Numbered from the stretch's first letter, positions 16,405 through 29,271 are shown. The stretch: 64,000 nt of DNA from Synechococcus sp. Tobar12-5m-g (GCF_024345415.1 NZ_JAGQBB010000014.1:1-64000), one strand, 5' to 3'. Translations and numbers: made by a program. Notes: generated by a model from the letters alone, not told the origin.

Positions 16405-17880
16405 GCGTTGGCCTGCCTCCAGCAAGGACGCCTGGCTATCGCTGAGCCGGCCGGCGGCGTGGAGCACGGCAATGATCCGGCCGATGCTCAGCACCGGATG
16501 GCAGCGGTACCCCCCCTTTGCCAAACGATCGATGGCGCCGCCGCCGTGGTCGATCAGCACCACCACGTCGCGCACCACCAGGCCGGAGGATTCGAGCTTG
16601 GCGATCCCGTCGAGCACGCTGCCGCCTGTGATCAGGATGTCGTCGACCACCACCGCCACATCCCCCTCGTTGAAATCACCCTCGATCAGGCGGCGGGCGC
16701 CGTGGGCCTTCACCTCCTTGCGGGGATAGATCAGCGGCGTGTGCAGCTGCAGCGACAGGCCGGTGGCGGTGGGAAGGGAGCCGTAGGGAATGCCGGCGAT
16801 GCGATCGAAATGCAGCGGCTCCAGCAACCCGGCGTAGGCATGGAGCACCCGGTGGAAAACATTGGGGGCGGAGATGATCTGGCGCAGGTCGATGTAGTAA
16901 TTGAAGACGGCACCGGAGGCCTGCACGTAGTCGCCGAAGAGCAGGCAGCCGAGATCGAACAGCGCCAGGATCAGCTCGGCGAGGGGGTCCGGATCCGGAT
17001 CGGGATCAGCAGAAGGCAAGGGGTCGGCGGGAGCCGGCAACCAGAGCGAACAACGATCCTCGGCTCCCGCATCGAGGCGGTGCCGCATCGCCTCGATCTG
17101 GCGACGCAGGTCGGCGGTGCCCTGCTCCATGCCCTCCTCCACCAGCAGGTGCTGGGGCAGGGGCAGCAGCAACCCATCGGCCGAGGCGGTGAGCCCGGCC
17201 TCCAGCAGGGCCTCCAGCCGTTCCTCCTCTTCCCAGAGGCTGCGCAGGATCACGAAGCGTTCCGGCGCCGCCTGGCGCACCCGGGCCAGCACGGCCGGAT
17301 CGCTGGTGCCCACTTCAAGCAGCAGCTGCTCGGCCGTGCCCCAGAGCTGGCACTCCGTCACAAACTTGAGATAAAGGGGATCGTGCTCGCCGGGATGGTG
17401 CTGGAACACCTTGGAAGCGGCGTTGGAGCTGTGGCACGACACCACCACACCCCGCTCGGGGTAGAGCAGGAAGGGGGCCACGATGTCCTGGCCGGGCAGG
17501 GGCGACAGGGTGATGGCATCGACACCGAGCTCGGCGAACACGTAGTGGGCCAGGGCCGAGGAGGTGTTCAGGTCGCTGTGCTTGGCATCGAGGATCAGCG
17601 GCACATCCCTCGGTACCAGCTCCCGCACCTCATGGAGCAGCTCGATACCGATCGGTCCGAGGGCCTGATAGAAGCCGAGGCTGGGTTTGTAGGCGCAGAC
17701 GTTCTCGACGGTGGCTTCGATCACCGCCTTGATCCAGCGCCGGGCCTGGGCGAGGAAGGAGCCGCTGCCGGGATGGTGCCGGCTCCAGGTCTGCAGCATC
17801 TCCGGGTTGGGATCCAGCCCGGTGATCAGCAGCGACTGGCGGCTGGCCATCACCTCGGTGAGTTTGACAAAGAAGCTCAT
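16387..17880 (-). CDS. Bifunctional orotidine-5'-phosphate decarboxylase / orotate phosphoribosyltransferase
   Basis: 497-residue fusion in the order PyrF then PyrE, doing the last two steps of UMP synthesis. The decarboxylase domain (about residues 1-265) has [14 protein letters not shown] and the catalytic [10 protein letters not shown]. An acidic DPDPDPDP linker follows at about 295-310. The phosphoribosyltransferase domain carries the PRPP-binding [15 protein letters not shown]. Eukaryotic UMP synthase has the opposite domain order. The ATG at 17880 fits the family start MSFF; in-frame starts at 17895 and 17937 would add residues. It overlaps pyrC by 18 bp at the stop. Confidence 0.93.
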   Translation of the reverse strand: MSFFVKLTEVMASRQSLLITGLDPNPEMLQTWSRHHPGSGSFLAQARRWIKAVIEATVENVCAYKPSLGFYQALGPIGIELLHEVRELVPRDVPLILDAKHSDLNTSSALAHYVFAELGVDAITLSPLPGQDIVAPFLLYPERGVVVSCHSSNAASKVFQHHPGEHDPLYLKFVTECQLWGTAEQLLLEVGTSDPAVLARVRQAAPERFVILRSLWEEEERLEALLEAGLTASADGLLLPLPQHLLVEEGMEQGTADLRRQIEAMRHRLDAGAEDRCSLWLPAPADPLPSADPDPDPDPLAELILALFDLGCLLFGDYVQASGAVFNYYIDLRQIISAPNVFHRVLHAYAGLLEPLHFDRIAGIPYGSLPTATGLSLQLHTPLIYPRKEVKAHGARRLIEGDFNEGDVAVVVDDILITGGSVLDGIAKLESSGLVVRDVVVLIDHGGGAIDRLAKGGYRCHPVLSIGRIIAVLHAAGRLSDSQASLLEAGQRSVRAV

Positions 17881-17984
17881 GATGTCCGTCAGCATGCCAG
17901 CGCCCGGAGCGGGCCCGCCCGAAGGACCTTCGAACAACTCGCTTGGCAGCCGTCGGGCTCAGGCTGGTGGTGGGATCAAGCAGA

Positions 17985-18069
17985 CGGAGGGGGCGGGATT
18001 CGAACCCGCGGAGGCTTGCACCTCGCTGGTTTTCAAGACCAGAGCCATCAACCACTCGACCACCCCTCC
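17985..18069 (-). tRNA. tRNA-Ser (anticodon UGA)
   Basis: 85 nt on the minus strand. The 7-bp acceptor stem GGAGGGG/CCCCTCC, the anticodon arm CTGGT-CTTGAAA-ACCAG giving anticodon TGA, a class II variable arm and the T arm GGGTTCGAATCCC are all visible. The CCA end is not encoded. Confidence 0.96.
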
Positions 18070-18154
18070 AGGGGCACATCACGACCATTGGCCGGGATGT
18101 ACACGGATTTTCCCATGCCACCGGCTCCTGGCGCTCTGGTGAAGGGGGATCGAT

Positions 18155-18895
18155 TCAGGCCGCCACCGGCACCTGATATTGGGCGATGCGGGCGAAGCCG
18201 ATCGGATCGAGCGAGGCGCCGCCCACCAGAACACCGTCGATGTCGCTCTGGGCCATCAGCTGATCGATGTTCTCGGGCTTGACCGAGCCGCCGTACTGCA
18301 CCACCACTTCAGGGTGCCCCACCCAGCGACGGATCAGGCCGCAGATCCGGTTGGCCTCCTCGGCGCCGCAGGTCTTGCCGGTGCCGATCGCCCAGATCGG
18401 CTCATAGGCCACCACCAACCGGTTGGGGTCGAGATCTTCGAGGCTCTGCTCCACCTGGCGGCGGATCACCCGCTCGGTTTCGCCCGCCTCGTGCTGGGCG
18501 TCGGTTTCGCCCACGCAAACGATCGGGATCAGGCCGGCCGCCTGGGCACTGCGGGCCCTCAGGTTGATCTGCTCGTCGCTTTCGCAGTGAAACTTGCGCG
18601 GTTCGCTGTGGCCCACGATCGCGTAGGTGACGCCGTGCTCCAGCAGCATCTCGGAGGAGATCTCGCCGGTGTAGGCACCGCCGCCATCCCAGTGCACGTT
18701 CTGGCTGGAGAGCTTCACCTGGCTGCCGGCCACCGCCTGGCCAAGGGCCTCGATCGACGTGAACGGGGGGGCCAGCACCACGACCCGGTCCTCCGGGAGG
18801 TTCGCGATCAACGGCAGGAACGCTTCGGCATAGGCCCGCGCTTCGGCGCAGGTCATGTGCATCTTCCAATTGCCGGCGATCACCGCTTTGTGCAC
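18155..18895 (-). CDS. tpiA: Triosephosphate isomerase
   Basis: TIM-barrel enzyme interconverting dihydroxyacetone phosphate and glyceraldehyde-3-phosphate in glycolysis and the Calvin cycle. Motifs are AGNWKMH (catalytic Lys), IVGHSEPR (catalytic His), [12 protein letters not shown] (catalytic Glu) and [13 protein letters not shown] at 18895 gives 246 residues and places the start as in other cyanobacterial TpiA proteins. A TTG at 18925 would add 10 residues and nearly abut the upstream S4-domain gene. Confidence 0.95.
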   Translation of the reverse strand: MHKAVIAGNWKMHMTCAEARAYAEAFLPLIANLPEDRVVVLAPPFTSIEALGQAVAGSQVKLSSQNVHWDGGGAYTGEISSEMLLEHGVTYAIVGHSEPRKFHCESDEQINLRARSAQAAGLIPIVCVGETDAQHEAGETERVIRRQVEQSLEDLDPNRLVVAYEPIWAIGTGKTCGAEEANRICGLIRRWVGHPEVVVQYGGSVKPENIDQLMAQSDIDGVLVGGASLDPIGFARIAQYQVPVAA

Positions 18896-18926
18896 AGGAA
18901 TCCCTACCGATGGAGCGAAAGCCAAC

Positions 18927-19112
18927 TTAAGGCGAGGCGGGAACCTCCAGGCTGTGGCGCCCCAGCACCACCCGATCGCCCGGGCAGAGCTGGCGGCCCC
19001 GCCGGCGCTCCACCTCGCCGTTCACCCGCACCTCACCTTGCTGTACCCGGAATTTCGCCTCGCCGCCGGTGGCCACCACGCCCTGCCACTTGAGAAATTG
19101 ATCCAGGCGCAT
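18927..19112 (-). CDS. S4-domain RNA-binding protein (YbcJ/RlbA-like)
   Basis: 61-residue protein consisting of one S4 RNA-binding domain: [20 protein letters not shown], then [20 protein letters not shown] and DRVVLG. Such stand-alone S4 proteins bind structured RNA, probably rRNA or tRNA. It lies just upstream of tpiA on the same strand. The ATG at 19112 is chosen because the frame further upstream shows no homology and runs into the divergent ABC gene. Confidence 0.85.
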   Translation of the reverse strand: MRLDQFLKWQGVVATGGEAKFRVQQGEVRVNGEVERRRGRQLCPGDRVVLGRHSLEVPASP

Positions 19113-19161
19113 GAATCGAGCCGGGCAAGGGGCGCCGGAACAGCGCTGATAAGGTCTGCCG

Positions 19162-20901
19162 ATGCTCGCACCCTCCCCGGCCGGCTTCCGTGGCCTGTTG
19201 CCGCTGCTGCAGCCCCACCGGCGCCGGTTGTGGGCCGGAGGAGCCTGCATGCTGGTGTTCGTGGCCTGCTGGCCGTTGCTGGCCTGGTTGGCCGGGAAGC
19301 TGATTCCGGCGATCGGTGCCGGCGATTTCCCCACCGTGCTGCGGGTGATCGGCCTGGCCCTGGGTGTGTTCCTGCTCCAGAAACTGGCCCAGTTCGGCCA
19401 GGACACGCTCCTGGCCGCCCCGGCCCTGCAGGTGAGCCAGGCCCTGCGCAGCCAGCTGTTCGCCCGCCTGCAGCGGCTGGAGTTCGGCGCCCTCGAAAAA
19501 CTCTCGGCCGGCGATCTCACCTACCGCCTCACCGAAGACGCCGACCGCGTCGGCGAGGTGATCTACAAGACGATTCAGGACAGCACCCCCAGCCTGCTGC
19601 AGCTGGTGGCCGTGTTCGGCTTCATGGTCTTCCTTGACTGGAAGCTGTCGATGGCGACCCTGCTGCTGGCACCTCTGGTGGCCGTGCTGGTTAGCAGCTT
19701 CGGTGCCCGGGTGATGGGGGCGGCGGAGCGCAGCCAGAAACAGGTGAGTGAGCTGGCCGGCCTGCTGGGGGAGGCGATCAGCGGCTTGCCCCTGGTGCGG
19801 GCCTACGCCGCTGAACCCTGGCTGCAGAAGCGCTTCGAGCAGGAGATCGACCTGCACCGCCGCGCCCGCTACCGCACCTTGAAGCTGCTCGCCCTGCAGC
19901 ATCCAGTGGTGGGCTTCATCGAGGCGGCCGGCATCCTCTCGGTGCTGCTGATCGGCGCCGCCCGCATCCAGGCCGGGGGCCTCGACAGCCAGGGGTTCAG
20001 CAGTTACGTGGCCGCCCTGTTGATGCTGATCGATCCGATCTCCCACCTCACCACCAACTACAACGAATTCCAGCAGGGCCAGGCCTCGCTGCGGCGGCTG
20101 AAGGAGATCGAATCGGGCGCCATGGAAATCCCCGACCATCCCGATGCCAGGCCCCTGGGGGCGGTGCAGGGGGAGTTGCGGCTCAACGGTGTCTGGTTTG
20201 GCTACGACCCGGAGCAGCCGGTGCTGCGTGACCTCGAACTCACGGCCAAACCTGGCCAGCTGGTGGCGCTGGTGGGTCCTTCGGGCGCCGGCAAAAGCAC
20301 CCTGTTTTCGCTGTTGCTGCGCTTCAACACCGCTCAGCGGGGCCAGGTATTGCTCGACGGCCAGGATCTGGCCGGCCTGCGGGCCCGCGACCTGCGCCGC
20401 GCGGTGGCCCTGGTGCCCCAGCAGAGCAGCGTGTTCTCCGGCACGGTGGAGGAAGCGATCCGCTTCGGGCGCCCAGCCACGCTGGAGCAGGTGCGCCAAG
20501 CGGCCCAACTGGCCAATGCCGACGCCTTCATCGAAGCGTTGCCCGGCGGCTACTCCGCCCGGATCGAGGAGCGGGGCAGCAACTTCTCCGGCGGCCAGCT
20601 CCAACGGCTGGCCATTGCCCGCGCCGTGCTGGGCAACCCGGCAGTGATGCTGCTCGATGAGGCCACCAGCGCCCTGGATGCTGAATCCGAGGAGGCGGTG
20701 CAACGGGGCCTCAGCCAGGCGATGGCTGGCCGCACCGTGCTGGTGATCGCCCACCGCCTCGTCACGGTGCAGGGGGCGGACCAGATCCTGGTGCTCGAGG
20801 CCGGCCGCATCATCGAGCGGGGAAGCCACGATCAGTTGATGGCCCGGGCGGGTCGCTACCGCGAACTCTGCGACCGCCAGTTGATCCGAGTCGCGGTCTG
20901 A
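19162..20901 (+). CDS. ABC exporter, fused permease-ATPase (MsbA-like)
   Basis: 579-residue half-transporter that should work as a homodimer in the inner membrane. The type IV exporter membrane domain (six helices) covers about residues 1-320, with RLQRLEFGALEKLSAGDLTY typical of lipid exporters. The ATPase domain has Walker A GPSGAGKST, signature NFSGGQLQR, Walker B MLLDEATSALD and the H-loop IAHRL. Cyanobacterial relatives are often labelled lipid A or heterocyst glycolipid exporters, but the substrate is not readable here. It diverges from the S4-domain gene with only 49 bp between them. Confidence 0.9.
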   Translation: MLAPSPAGFRGLLPLLQPHRRRLWAGGACMLVFVACWPLLAWLAGKLIPAIGAGDFPTVLRVIGLALGVFLLQKLAQFGQDTLLAAPALQVSQALRSQLFARLQRLEFGALEKLSAGDLTYRLTEDADRVGEVIYKTIQDSTPSLLQLVAVFGFMVFLDWKLSMATLLLAPLVAVLVSSFGARVMGAAERSQKQVSELAGLLGEAISGLPLVRAYAAEPWLQKRFEQEIDLHRRARYRTLKLLALQHPVVGFIEAAGILSVLLIGAARIQAGGLDSQGFSSYVAALLMLIDPISHLTTNYNEFQQGQASLRRLKEIESGAMEIPDHPDARPLGAVQGELRLNGVWFGYDPEQPVLRDLELTAKPGQLVALVGPSGAGKSTLFSLLLRFNTAQRGQVLLDGQDLAGLRARDLRRAVALVPQQSSVFSGTVEEAIRFGRPATLEQVRQAAQLANADAFIEALPGGYSARIEERGSNFSGGQLQRLAIARAVLGNPAVMLLDEATSALDAESEEAVQRGLSQAMAGRTVLVIAHRLVTVQGADQILVLEAGRIIERGSHDQLMARAGRYRELCDRQLIRVAV

Positions 20902-20978
20902 ACGGCCCCCTTCAGTGCCTGCCTTGAGGGCTGCCAAACGTTGCGCCGTAACGTTCTTTCGTCCTGTGGTCTGACGCC

Positions 20979-21209
20979 TTGACCGACGCCTCTTCCCTGC
21001 CACCCGTGCTCACCTTCGAGGGCAGGCGCTACGACCTCAATGCCCTCCCCGACGACGTCAAGGAGTTGGTGCGGGGCATGCAGGTGGCCGATGCCCAGCT
21101 GCGCTTCCAGGAAGACACCCTCAAGGTGCTCGCCGTCGGTCGCCAGTCGATGGCCTTCCAGCTCAATGAGCGGCTGAAGGCGATCGAAGCGCTCCCCGAG
21201 GGCGGCTGA
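20979..21209 (+). CDS. DUF6447 family protein
   Basis: 76-residue cyanobacterial protein with an FEGRRYDLNALPDDVKELV start pattern and a helical remainder (VADAQLRFQEDTLKVLAVGR). I recognise this as the DUF6447 pattern. Function is unknown; the fold is probably a short beta hairpin plus a helix. Translation appears to start at TTG 20979, as no in-frame ATG precedes the conserved part. It follows the ABC exporter by 77 bp on the same strand. Confidence 0.75.
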   Translation: MTDASSLPPVLTFEGRRYDLNALPDDVKELVRGMQVADAQLRFQEDTLKVLAVGRQSMAFQLNERLKAIEALPEGG

Positions 21210-21249
21210 ACGGGAGTGACAACCCCCCGGGGAGCCTGGCCCCGGCGCT

Positions 21250-21972
21250 TCAAAGGGCGGCGAGATCCTCGAAGCGGAAAGTCTGCTGGCTTGCTGCCTG
21301 GGTCTCACCGCCAGGGCCTGGGCCGGCTTCCGTCTCGATCACCCGCTCGCTGAGCACCCAGGGCCCCTGGCCGCCAAGCGGCACGAAGGTGTCGGTGAAG
21401 GTGCTGGTGCCCCCTTTGATGGCGCCGCTGGCCGGGTCGCTGTAGGAGCTGGTGTAGCAGCGGCTCAGGTAGCCGGCACCGGTGTCGGTGGTGGCCTTGG
21501 TGAAGATCGTCACCACGGTGCCGTGGATGTGCCGATGCACCATCGTCACCACGTTGTTGTTGATGCGATAACGATCACCGCTGTTCTTGCCCCCCACGAT
21601 CACTTCCACACCCACCGCGTCGGTGTCGCCGGCGGTGAAGCTGTTCTCGCCGTGGGTCTGCTCGAAGCTGCGCCGCACCCGGTGGATGCAGACCTCCCAG
21701 AGCTGGGAGCCGATCGCCTTGTTCACCGCCTCGTCCTCGACGCCCTCCACCCTGGCCTTGAGGTCGGCGCCCACGGTGAACTGGCCCTGCACCCGGCGCT
21801 CCCCCTGCTCCCAGACGCAGCGACCCTGGTAGCCGCCGAAGCCGGGATCCCAGGTGTAGCGGTTCTCGTAGGCGGCCCGGAACAGGTCGCGCAGGTCGGT
21901 GCCGGGGGGGACTGGTGCATTGCCGGGGGAGACCGGGGCGCTGCTGGCCGGGGCGGGGGCGGTGCTGGTCAA
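21250..21972 (-). CDS. DUF3386 family protein
   Basis: 240-residue protein with the cyanobacterial DUF3386 pattern: LFRAAYENRYTWDPGFGGYQ near residue 28, ending with TFRFEDLAAL. Between them it looks like a beta-rich lipid- or pigment-binding-like fold. Function is unknown. The first 25 residues are Pro/Ala-rich and begin at a TTG (21972), so the exact start is uncertain. It follows carB on the same strand with a 26-bp gap and could be co-transcribed with it. Confidence 0.82.
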   Translation of the reverse strand: MTSTAPAPASSAPVSPGNAPVPPGTDLRDLFRAAYENRYTWDPGFGGYQGRCVWEQGERRVQGQFTVGADLKARVEGVEDEAVNKAIGSQLWEVCIHRVRRSFEQTHGENSFTAGDTDAVGVEVIVGGKNSGDRYRINNNVVTMVHRHIHGTVVTIFTKATTDTGAGYLSRCYTSSYSDPASGAIKGGTSTFTDTFVPLGGQGPWVLSERVIETEAGPGPGGETQAASQQTFRFEDLAAL

Positions 21973-21998
21973 GGCGATCCTGCGGCGGTTCCCGCAGC

Positions 21999-25304
<3,306 letters not shown>

Positions 25305-25344
25305 GGGGTGGTTCGAAGGCCAAACGGGCTTAGCCTCTCACGCT

Positions 25345-25369
25345 CTCAGCTGCTCCCTGGCCAGCTGAG
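25345..25369. repeat. CTCAGCTG / CAGCTGAG inverted repeat upstream of carB
   Basis: A perfect 8-bp inverted repeat with a 9-bp spacer in the 114-bp region between the divergent carB and DUF3318 genes. It could be an operator or a hairpin in the carB leader. No T tract follows. Confidence 0.35.
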
Positions 25370-25418
25370 GTGGTAGGCGTCGCTAACATGGAAGATCGTC
25401 ACGACGTCCGACGGTTTC

Positions 25419-26054
25419 ATGAGCGAACTCCAGCGCCTGAAGGGGCTCCTCCCTCCGGAGATGCAGAGCTGGGTGTTCGTGGAAGCCGCCGCCTCCGCCG
25501 ATCCTGCCCTGATCACGATCGAGGAAATCGGCCGGGATGAAGTGGAAATCCAGCTGGATCTGGAGAAGTGGGACCAGCTCGCCCTTGATCACCGCAATCT
25601 GCTGTTCTGGCATGAGGTGGGCCGGGTCCAGAACGACGCCGTCCCCCGCGATGGCTGGGAAATGGCGGCCTTGGCGATCGGCCTGGGCGGTGCCATCGGC
25701 GAGCTGTGGGTGCAGGACGGCCTGCTGCTGGTGATGGCCATGGGCCTCTCGGGCTTCGCCGGCTACCGGCTCTACCTCAAGAACAACTCCGAGAAGCGCC
25801 TCCAGGACGCCATCGCGGCGGATGAGCGGGCCATTTCCCTGGCCACCCGCTTCGGCTACAGCCTGCCCAATGCCTACAAGAGCCTGGGCGGAGCCCTCAA
25901 GGAGCTGGTGGAGCAGACCCGCAAGAAACGCAAGCGCTCCTTCTACGAAGACCGGCTCGAAGCCCTGCGCAAGAGTGCGGAGAAGGCAAGGGCCGAAATG
26001 GCCCAGCAGCAGGGAAGCCGCCAGTCCGTCACCAGCGAGAACGTCTATGGATAG
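25419..26054 (+). CDS. DUF3318 family protein
   Basis: 211-residue cyanobacterial protein. The N-terminal part (ELQRLKGLLPPEMQSWVFVE) and the LLFWHEVGRVQNDAVPRDGW motif are typical of DUF3318. Two membrane-like segments follow at about residues 85-120, then a charged helical C terminus rich in Lys and Arg. The function is unknown. It overlaps rsfS by 8 bp and heads the rsfS - CGLD27 - asparaginase gene string. Confidence 0.85.
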   Translation: MSELQRLKGLLPPEMQSWVFVEAAASADPALITIEEIGRDEVEIQLDLEKWDQLALDHRNLLFWHEVGRVQNDAVPRDGWEMAALAIGLGGAIGELWVQDGLLLVMAMGLSGFAGYRLYLKNNSEKRLQDAIAADERAISLATRFGYSLPNAYKSLGGALKELVEQTRKKRKRSFYEDRLEALRKSAEKARAEMAQQQGSRQSVTSENVYG

Positions 26055-26493
26055 TGATCAGCTTGCCCGCCTTGCCGCCGAGGCCTGCGACGACCGGAAG
26101 GCGGTGGACATCCGGATGATCCGGGTCGATGCGGTGTCGTCGCTGGCCGACTGGTTCGTGATCTGCTCCGGGCTCTCCGATGTGCAGGTGAGGGCAATCG
26201 CCCGCTCGGTGGAGGACCGGTTGGAAACGGAGGCCGCCCGGTTGCCGCGAGGCAAGGAGGGCCAGCGGGAGGGCCACTGGGTGCTGCTCGACTACGGCGA
26301 GCTGATCGTCCATGTGCTGAGTGCCAGGGATCGCCAGTACTACGACCTCGAAGCCTTCTGGGGGCACGGTGAACAGGTGCCGTTCTTAAGCTCAGTGACT
26401 GCCCAGCCCGCCGACAGTCTCCCCGCGCGCGCCCATGGATCAGGTCTGCCCGTCATCGCCCTGTCCGGTGCCGACGAACCAGCGGCCCCTTGA
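26047..26493 (+). CDS. rsfS: Ribosome silencing factor RsfS
   Basis: 148-residue member of the RsfS/Iojap family, which binds uL14 and blocks joining of ribosomal subunits when nutrients are short. Motifs are SSLADWFVICSGLSDVQVRA, GHWVLLDYGELIVHV and YYDLEAFWG. The ATG at 26047 lies inside the end of the DUF3318 gene. The C-terminal 30 residues after FWGHGEQVP look unconserved, and they overlap the start of the CGLD27 gene by 59 bp, an unusually long overlap. Confidence 0.93.
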   Translation: MDSDQLARLAAEACDDRKAVDIRMIRVDAVSSLADWFVICSGLSDVQVRAIARSVEDRLETEAARLPRGKEGQREGHWVLLDYGELIVHVLSARDRQYYDLEAFWGHGEQVPFLSSVTAQPADSLPARAHGSGLPVIALSGADEPAAP

Positions 26494-26938
26494 GGAGTAT
26501 CGCCAGCTCTGCGGGTCCTGGTTCTTCACCTGGCCCGCCACCACGCTCCAAGGGCTGATCCGCCCCCTGGCTTTTTGCTGGCTGCTGAGCCTTCCCCTCT
26601 GCCTGCTGATCGCCAGCGGAAGCTGGCCCCTGCGCCACGACATCCCCCGCCTCCTGCTCGCCGCGGCGGTGTCATCCGTTCTGCCGGCGGCATTCCTGTT
26701 GATGCGCCAGTGGCTCGGCTGGAACTACGTGCACCGGCGGCTGCGCTCGGAGCGGGTGGAGTACGAGGAATCGGGCTGGTACGACGGCCAGGTGTGGGAG
26801 AAGCCGCTGGCCTGGCGTCAGCAGGATCTGCTCGTGGCCCGCCATGAGGTGCGGCCGGTGCTGGCGCGGCTGGAGCTCGGCCTGGCGGTGGCTGCCGGCC
26901 TGATCCTGCTCGGGACTGGGCTCTGCCAGGCTCTTTGA
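26435..26938 (+). CDS. CGLD27 (Ycf36/DUF1230) family membrane protein
   Basis: 167-residue protein of the family conserved in the green lineage and cyanobacteria. The N terminus CPVPTNQRPLEEYRQLCGSW and the C-terminal part RSERVEYEESGWYDGQVWEK are strong signatures. Two hydrophobic helices lie at about residues 40-70 and 75-95, and another near the C terminus. A role in photosynthesis or iron response has been suggested for relatives but is not settled. It starts within rsfS, so expression is probably coupled. Confidence 0.9.
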   Translation: MDQVCPSSPCPVPTNQRPLEEYRQLCGSWFFTWPATTLQGLIRPLAFCWLLSLPLCLLIASGSWPLRHDIPRLLLAAAVSSVLPAAFLLMRQWLGWNYVHRRLRSERVEYEESGWYDGQVWEKPLAWRQQDLLVARHEVRPVLARLELGLAVAAGLILLGTGLCQAL

Positions 26939-26951
26939 AAACTCCCCGTTG

Positions 26952-27923
26952 ATGACCCTGTCTTCGAGTTTCAGCGCCCCCCAGCGCCCGGGGGTACCGC
27001 CGCTCCAGGTGCTGCTGCTGCGCAACGGCATCACCGAGTCGGTGCACCGGGTGCACGCGGTGGTCTGCGACCAGCGGGGGCGGGTGCTGATGCGGGCCGG
27101 CGACCCCCAGCGGCTGTGCTTCGTGCGCTCCGCGCTCAAGCCCTTCCAGGCCCAGATGTTCGTGAGCAGCGGCGCCGCCGACCAGACCGGCAGCGGCGAG
27201 CGGGGCCTGGCGATCGCCTGCTCCTCCCATGCCGGCACGCCGGCCCATGCCCGCGAAGCCTTCAAGATTCTCTGGAGCGCCGATCTCGAAGCCGATCGTC
27301 TGCAGTGTCCGCCCCCCCGGCAGGGGGCCAGCCCCCTGGAGCACAACTGCTCCGGCAAGCACGCCGCCTTCCTCGCCACCTGCCGGCGGATGAACTGGGC
27401 GCTGGACACCTACCTCCAGATCGACCATCCCCTCCAGCAGCAACTGCTCAAACGGGTGGGGGAACTGCTCGGCCTGCCGGGTGCCGAGCTGGTCACCGCC
27501 CGCGACGACTGCGGCGCCCCCACCCTGCAGATGCAGCTCGCCCAGATGGCCCTGCTGTTTGCCCACCTCGGAGCCTCCGAGCAACCCGAGCTGGAACGGC
27601 TGAGCCGGGCGATGCTGGCCCACCCCGATCTGGTGGCCGGTGACGGCCGCTTCGACACCGAGTTGATGCGCCGCAGCCATGGGCTGGTGGTGAGCAAAGG
27701 CGGAGCCGAAGGCATCCAGTGCCTGGCCCGGATGGGCGAGGGCCTGGGCCTGGCGATCAAGGTGGAGGACGGTGCCAGCCGCGCCAAGCAGGCCGTGGTG
27801 CTGCACCTGCTCCGGCAGCTCGACTGGCTCACCCCCCTCACCCTCGAAGAGCTGGGCCAGCAGTTCCTGGTGCCGGGCCTGGGCCTGGAACTTGTGGTGA
27901 AGGGGGAACTGCGCTTCGACTGA
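26952..27923 (+). CDS. Asparaginase (AnsA/ReAV-like class)
   Basis: 323-residue protein of the Rhizobium-type asparaginase family, which hydrolyses asparagine to aspartate and ammonia. It has the SxxK pair in RSALKPFQ, plus HNCSGKHAAFLATC and ARDDCGAPTL, whose residues form the active and metal sites in structures of this class. It is unrelated to the E. coli-type enzymes. The ATG at 26952 is preferred to the overlapping TTG at 26949. It ends 2 bp from the convergent TerC-like gene. Confidence 0.88.
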   Translation: MTLSSSFSAPQRPGVPPLQVLLLRNGITESVHRVHAVVCDQRGRVLMRAGDPQRLCFVRSALKPFQAQMFVSSGAADQTGSGERGLAIACSSHAGTPAHAREAFKILWSADLEADRLQCPPPRQGASPLEHNCSGKHAAFLATCRRMNWALDTYLQIDHPLQQQLLKRVGELLGLPGAELVTARDDCGAPTLQMQLAQMALLFAHLGASEQPELERLSRAMLAHPDLVAGDGRFDTELMRRSHGLVVSKGGAEGIQCLARMGEGLGLAIKVEDGASRAKQAVVLHLLRQLDWLTPLTLEELGQQFLVPGLGLELVVKGELRFD

Positions 27924-27925
27924 TC

Positions 27926-28945
27926 TCACCGGCGGCTGTGGCGGAGGGAATCCCAAAGCGAGAAGGCCAGAAGCACCACCCCGATCAGGCCGCTGAGCCA
28001 TTCGGGCACATGCAGCCCCCAGCGGGTCAGCACCACGCCGAGCAGCATCAGCAGACCCAGGGCGCCGATGGCGTAATGGGCTCCATGCTCCAGGTAGATC
28101 AGCTGGTCGAGGGCCCTCTCGCGGCTCAGCATCACCGTGAGACCGCGCACGAACAGGGCGCCGAGGCCCAGGCCCGCCAGGATCAGGGGCAGCTGATTGG
28201 TGATCGCGAAGGCCCCGATCGTGCCATCGAGGCTGAAGGAGGCATCGAGCAGCTCCAGGTACACCAGACTGGCCAGGCCGCCCGAGGCGGCGATCCGCCC
28301 CATCGCCTCCTCTTCGCCGCCGAAGGCCTGGGCCAGGGAGGTGCTGATGATCTGCAGCACCAGGCCGATCAGACCACTGATCAGCACATCGGCGCGCTGG
28401 GAAGCCGGCAGCACCAGCGCCACCGCCAGCAGCACCAGCACCGCCAGGGCCGCCTCCAGGGATTCGATCCGCCCCGCCGAGCTGAGCCTCGACTCGATCC
28501 GCTGCCACCAGTGCAGGGTCTTGGCCTCATTGAAGAAGTAACGCAGGAAGACCATCAGCAGGAACATGCCGCCGAAGGCCAGGATGCGCGGCTCCGCGAG
28601 CTCGAGGAGCTCCTTGTAATGCTCGGGTTGGTGCAGGGCGGCATCCCAGGCCTCGGCTAGGCCCACCCCCCCGGCCAGGGCCACCAGCGCCAGGGGGCCG
28701 AGGAAGCGCACACCGAACACCGGGATCACCAGACCCCAGGTCAGGAAGAAGCGCTGCTGGCCGGGTGTGAGCCGCTCCAGCACCCGGGCGTTCACCACGG
28801 CGTTGTCGAAGGAGAGGCTGATCTCCAGCACCAGCAGCACCAGGGTGATCCAGGCCGCCTGCCAGCCCCGGCTGATCAGGATGGCGCTCAGACCGACCAG
28901 GCAGCAGAGCAGGGGCCACCGGATGTAGGGGAGGTAACGGCCCAT
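27926..28945 (-). CDS. TerC/DUF475-family integral membrane protein
   Basis: 339-residue protein with about eight membrane helices. The conserved acidic motifs are LEISLSFDNAVVNA and LELLDASFSLDGTIGAFAIT, as in TerC-like proteins linked to metal (manganese or calcium) export. It faces the asparaginase gene tail to tail with 2 bp between. Its ATG at 28945 lies about 110 bp from the initiator tRNA gene on the other strand. The transported ion is inferred from the family, not visible in the sequence. Confidence 0.88.
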   Translation of the reverse strand: MGRYLPYIRWPLLCCLVGLSAILISRGWQAAWITLVLLVLEISLSFDNAVVNARVLERLTPGQQRFFLTWGLVIPVFGVRFLGPLALVALAGGVGLAEAWDAALHQPEHYKELLELAEPRILAFGGMFLLMVFLRYFFNEAKTLHWWQRIESRLSSAGRIESLEAALAVLVLLAVALVLPASQRADVLISGLIGLVLQIISTSLAQAFGGEEEAMGRIAASGGLASLVYLELLDASFSLDGTIGAFAITNQLPLILAGLGLGALFVRGLTVMLSRERALDQLIYLEHGAHYAIGALGLLMLLGVVLTRWGLHVPEWLSGLIGVVLLAFSLWDSLRHSRR

Positions 28946-29054
28946 GGGCGGAGGCGGACCATTGCCGGAAGGTACCCCTGGCTTATAGGATCACCGAGGT
29001 GAAGCCAAGCGGTGACATCCCAGTCCCCAGGTTCTCCAGCCTGGTGATTTGCAA

Positions 29055-29131
<77 letters not shown>

Positions 29132-29139
29132 AACGACAG

Positions 29140-29173
29140 AAAGCCCGGTGACCGCATGGTTTCCGGGCTTTTT
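29140..29173 (+). terminator. Rho-independent terminator after initiator tRNA
   Basis: AAAGCCCGG pairs with CCGGGCTTT, a perfect 9-bp stem with a 14-nt loop and a short T run. It ends the tRNA transcript. Confidence 0.85.
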
Positions 29174-29271
29174 GCTTGGATGGGCTGCTCGGTTCATCGT
29201 GCCCGGACTGGTTGCTTGGATGGGTGGATCTGGATAGGTGGATCGGATTGGCGGACCTGGATCGTCTGGAG

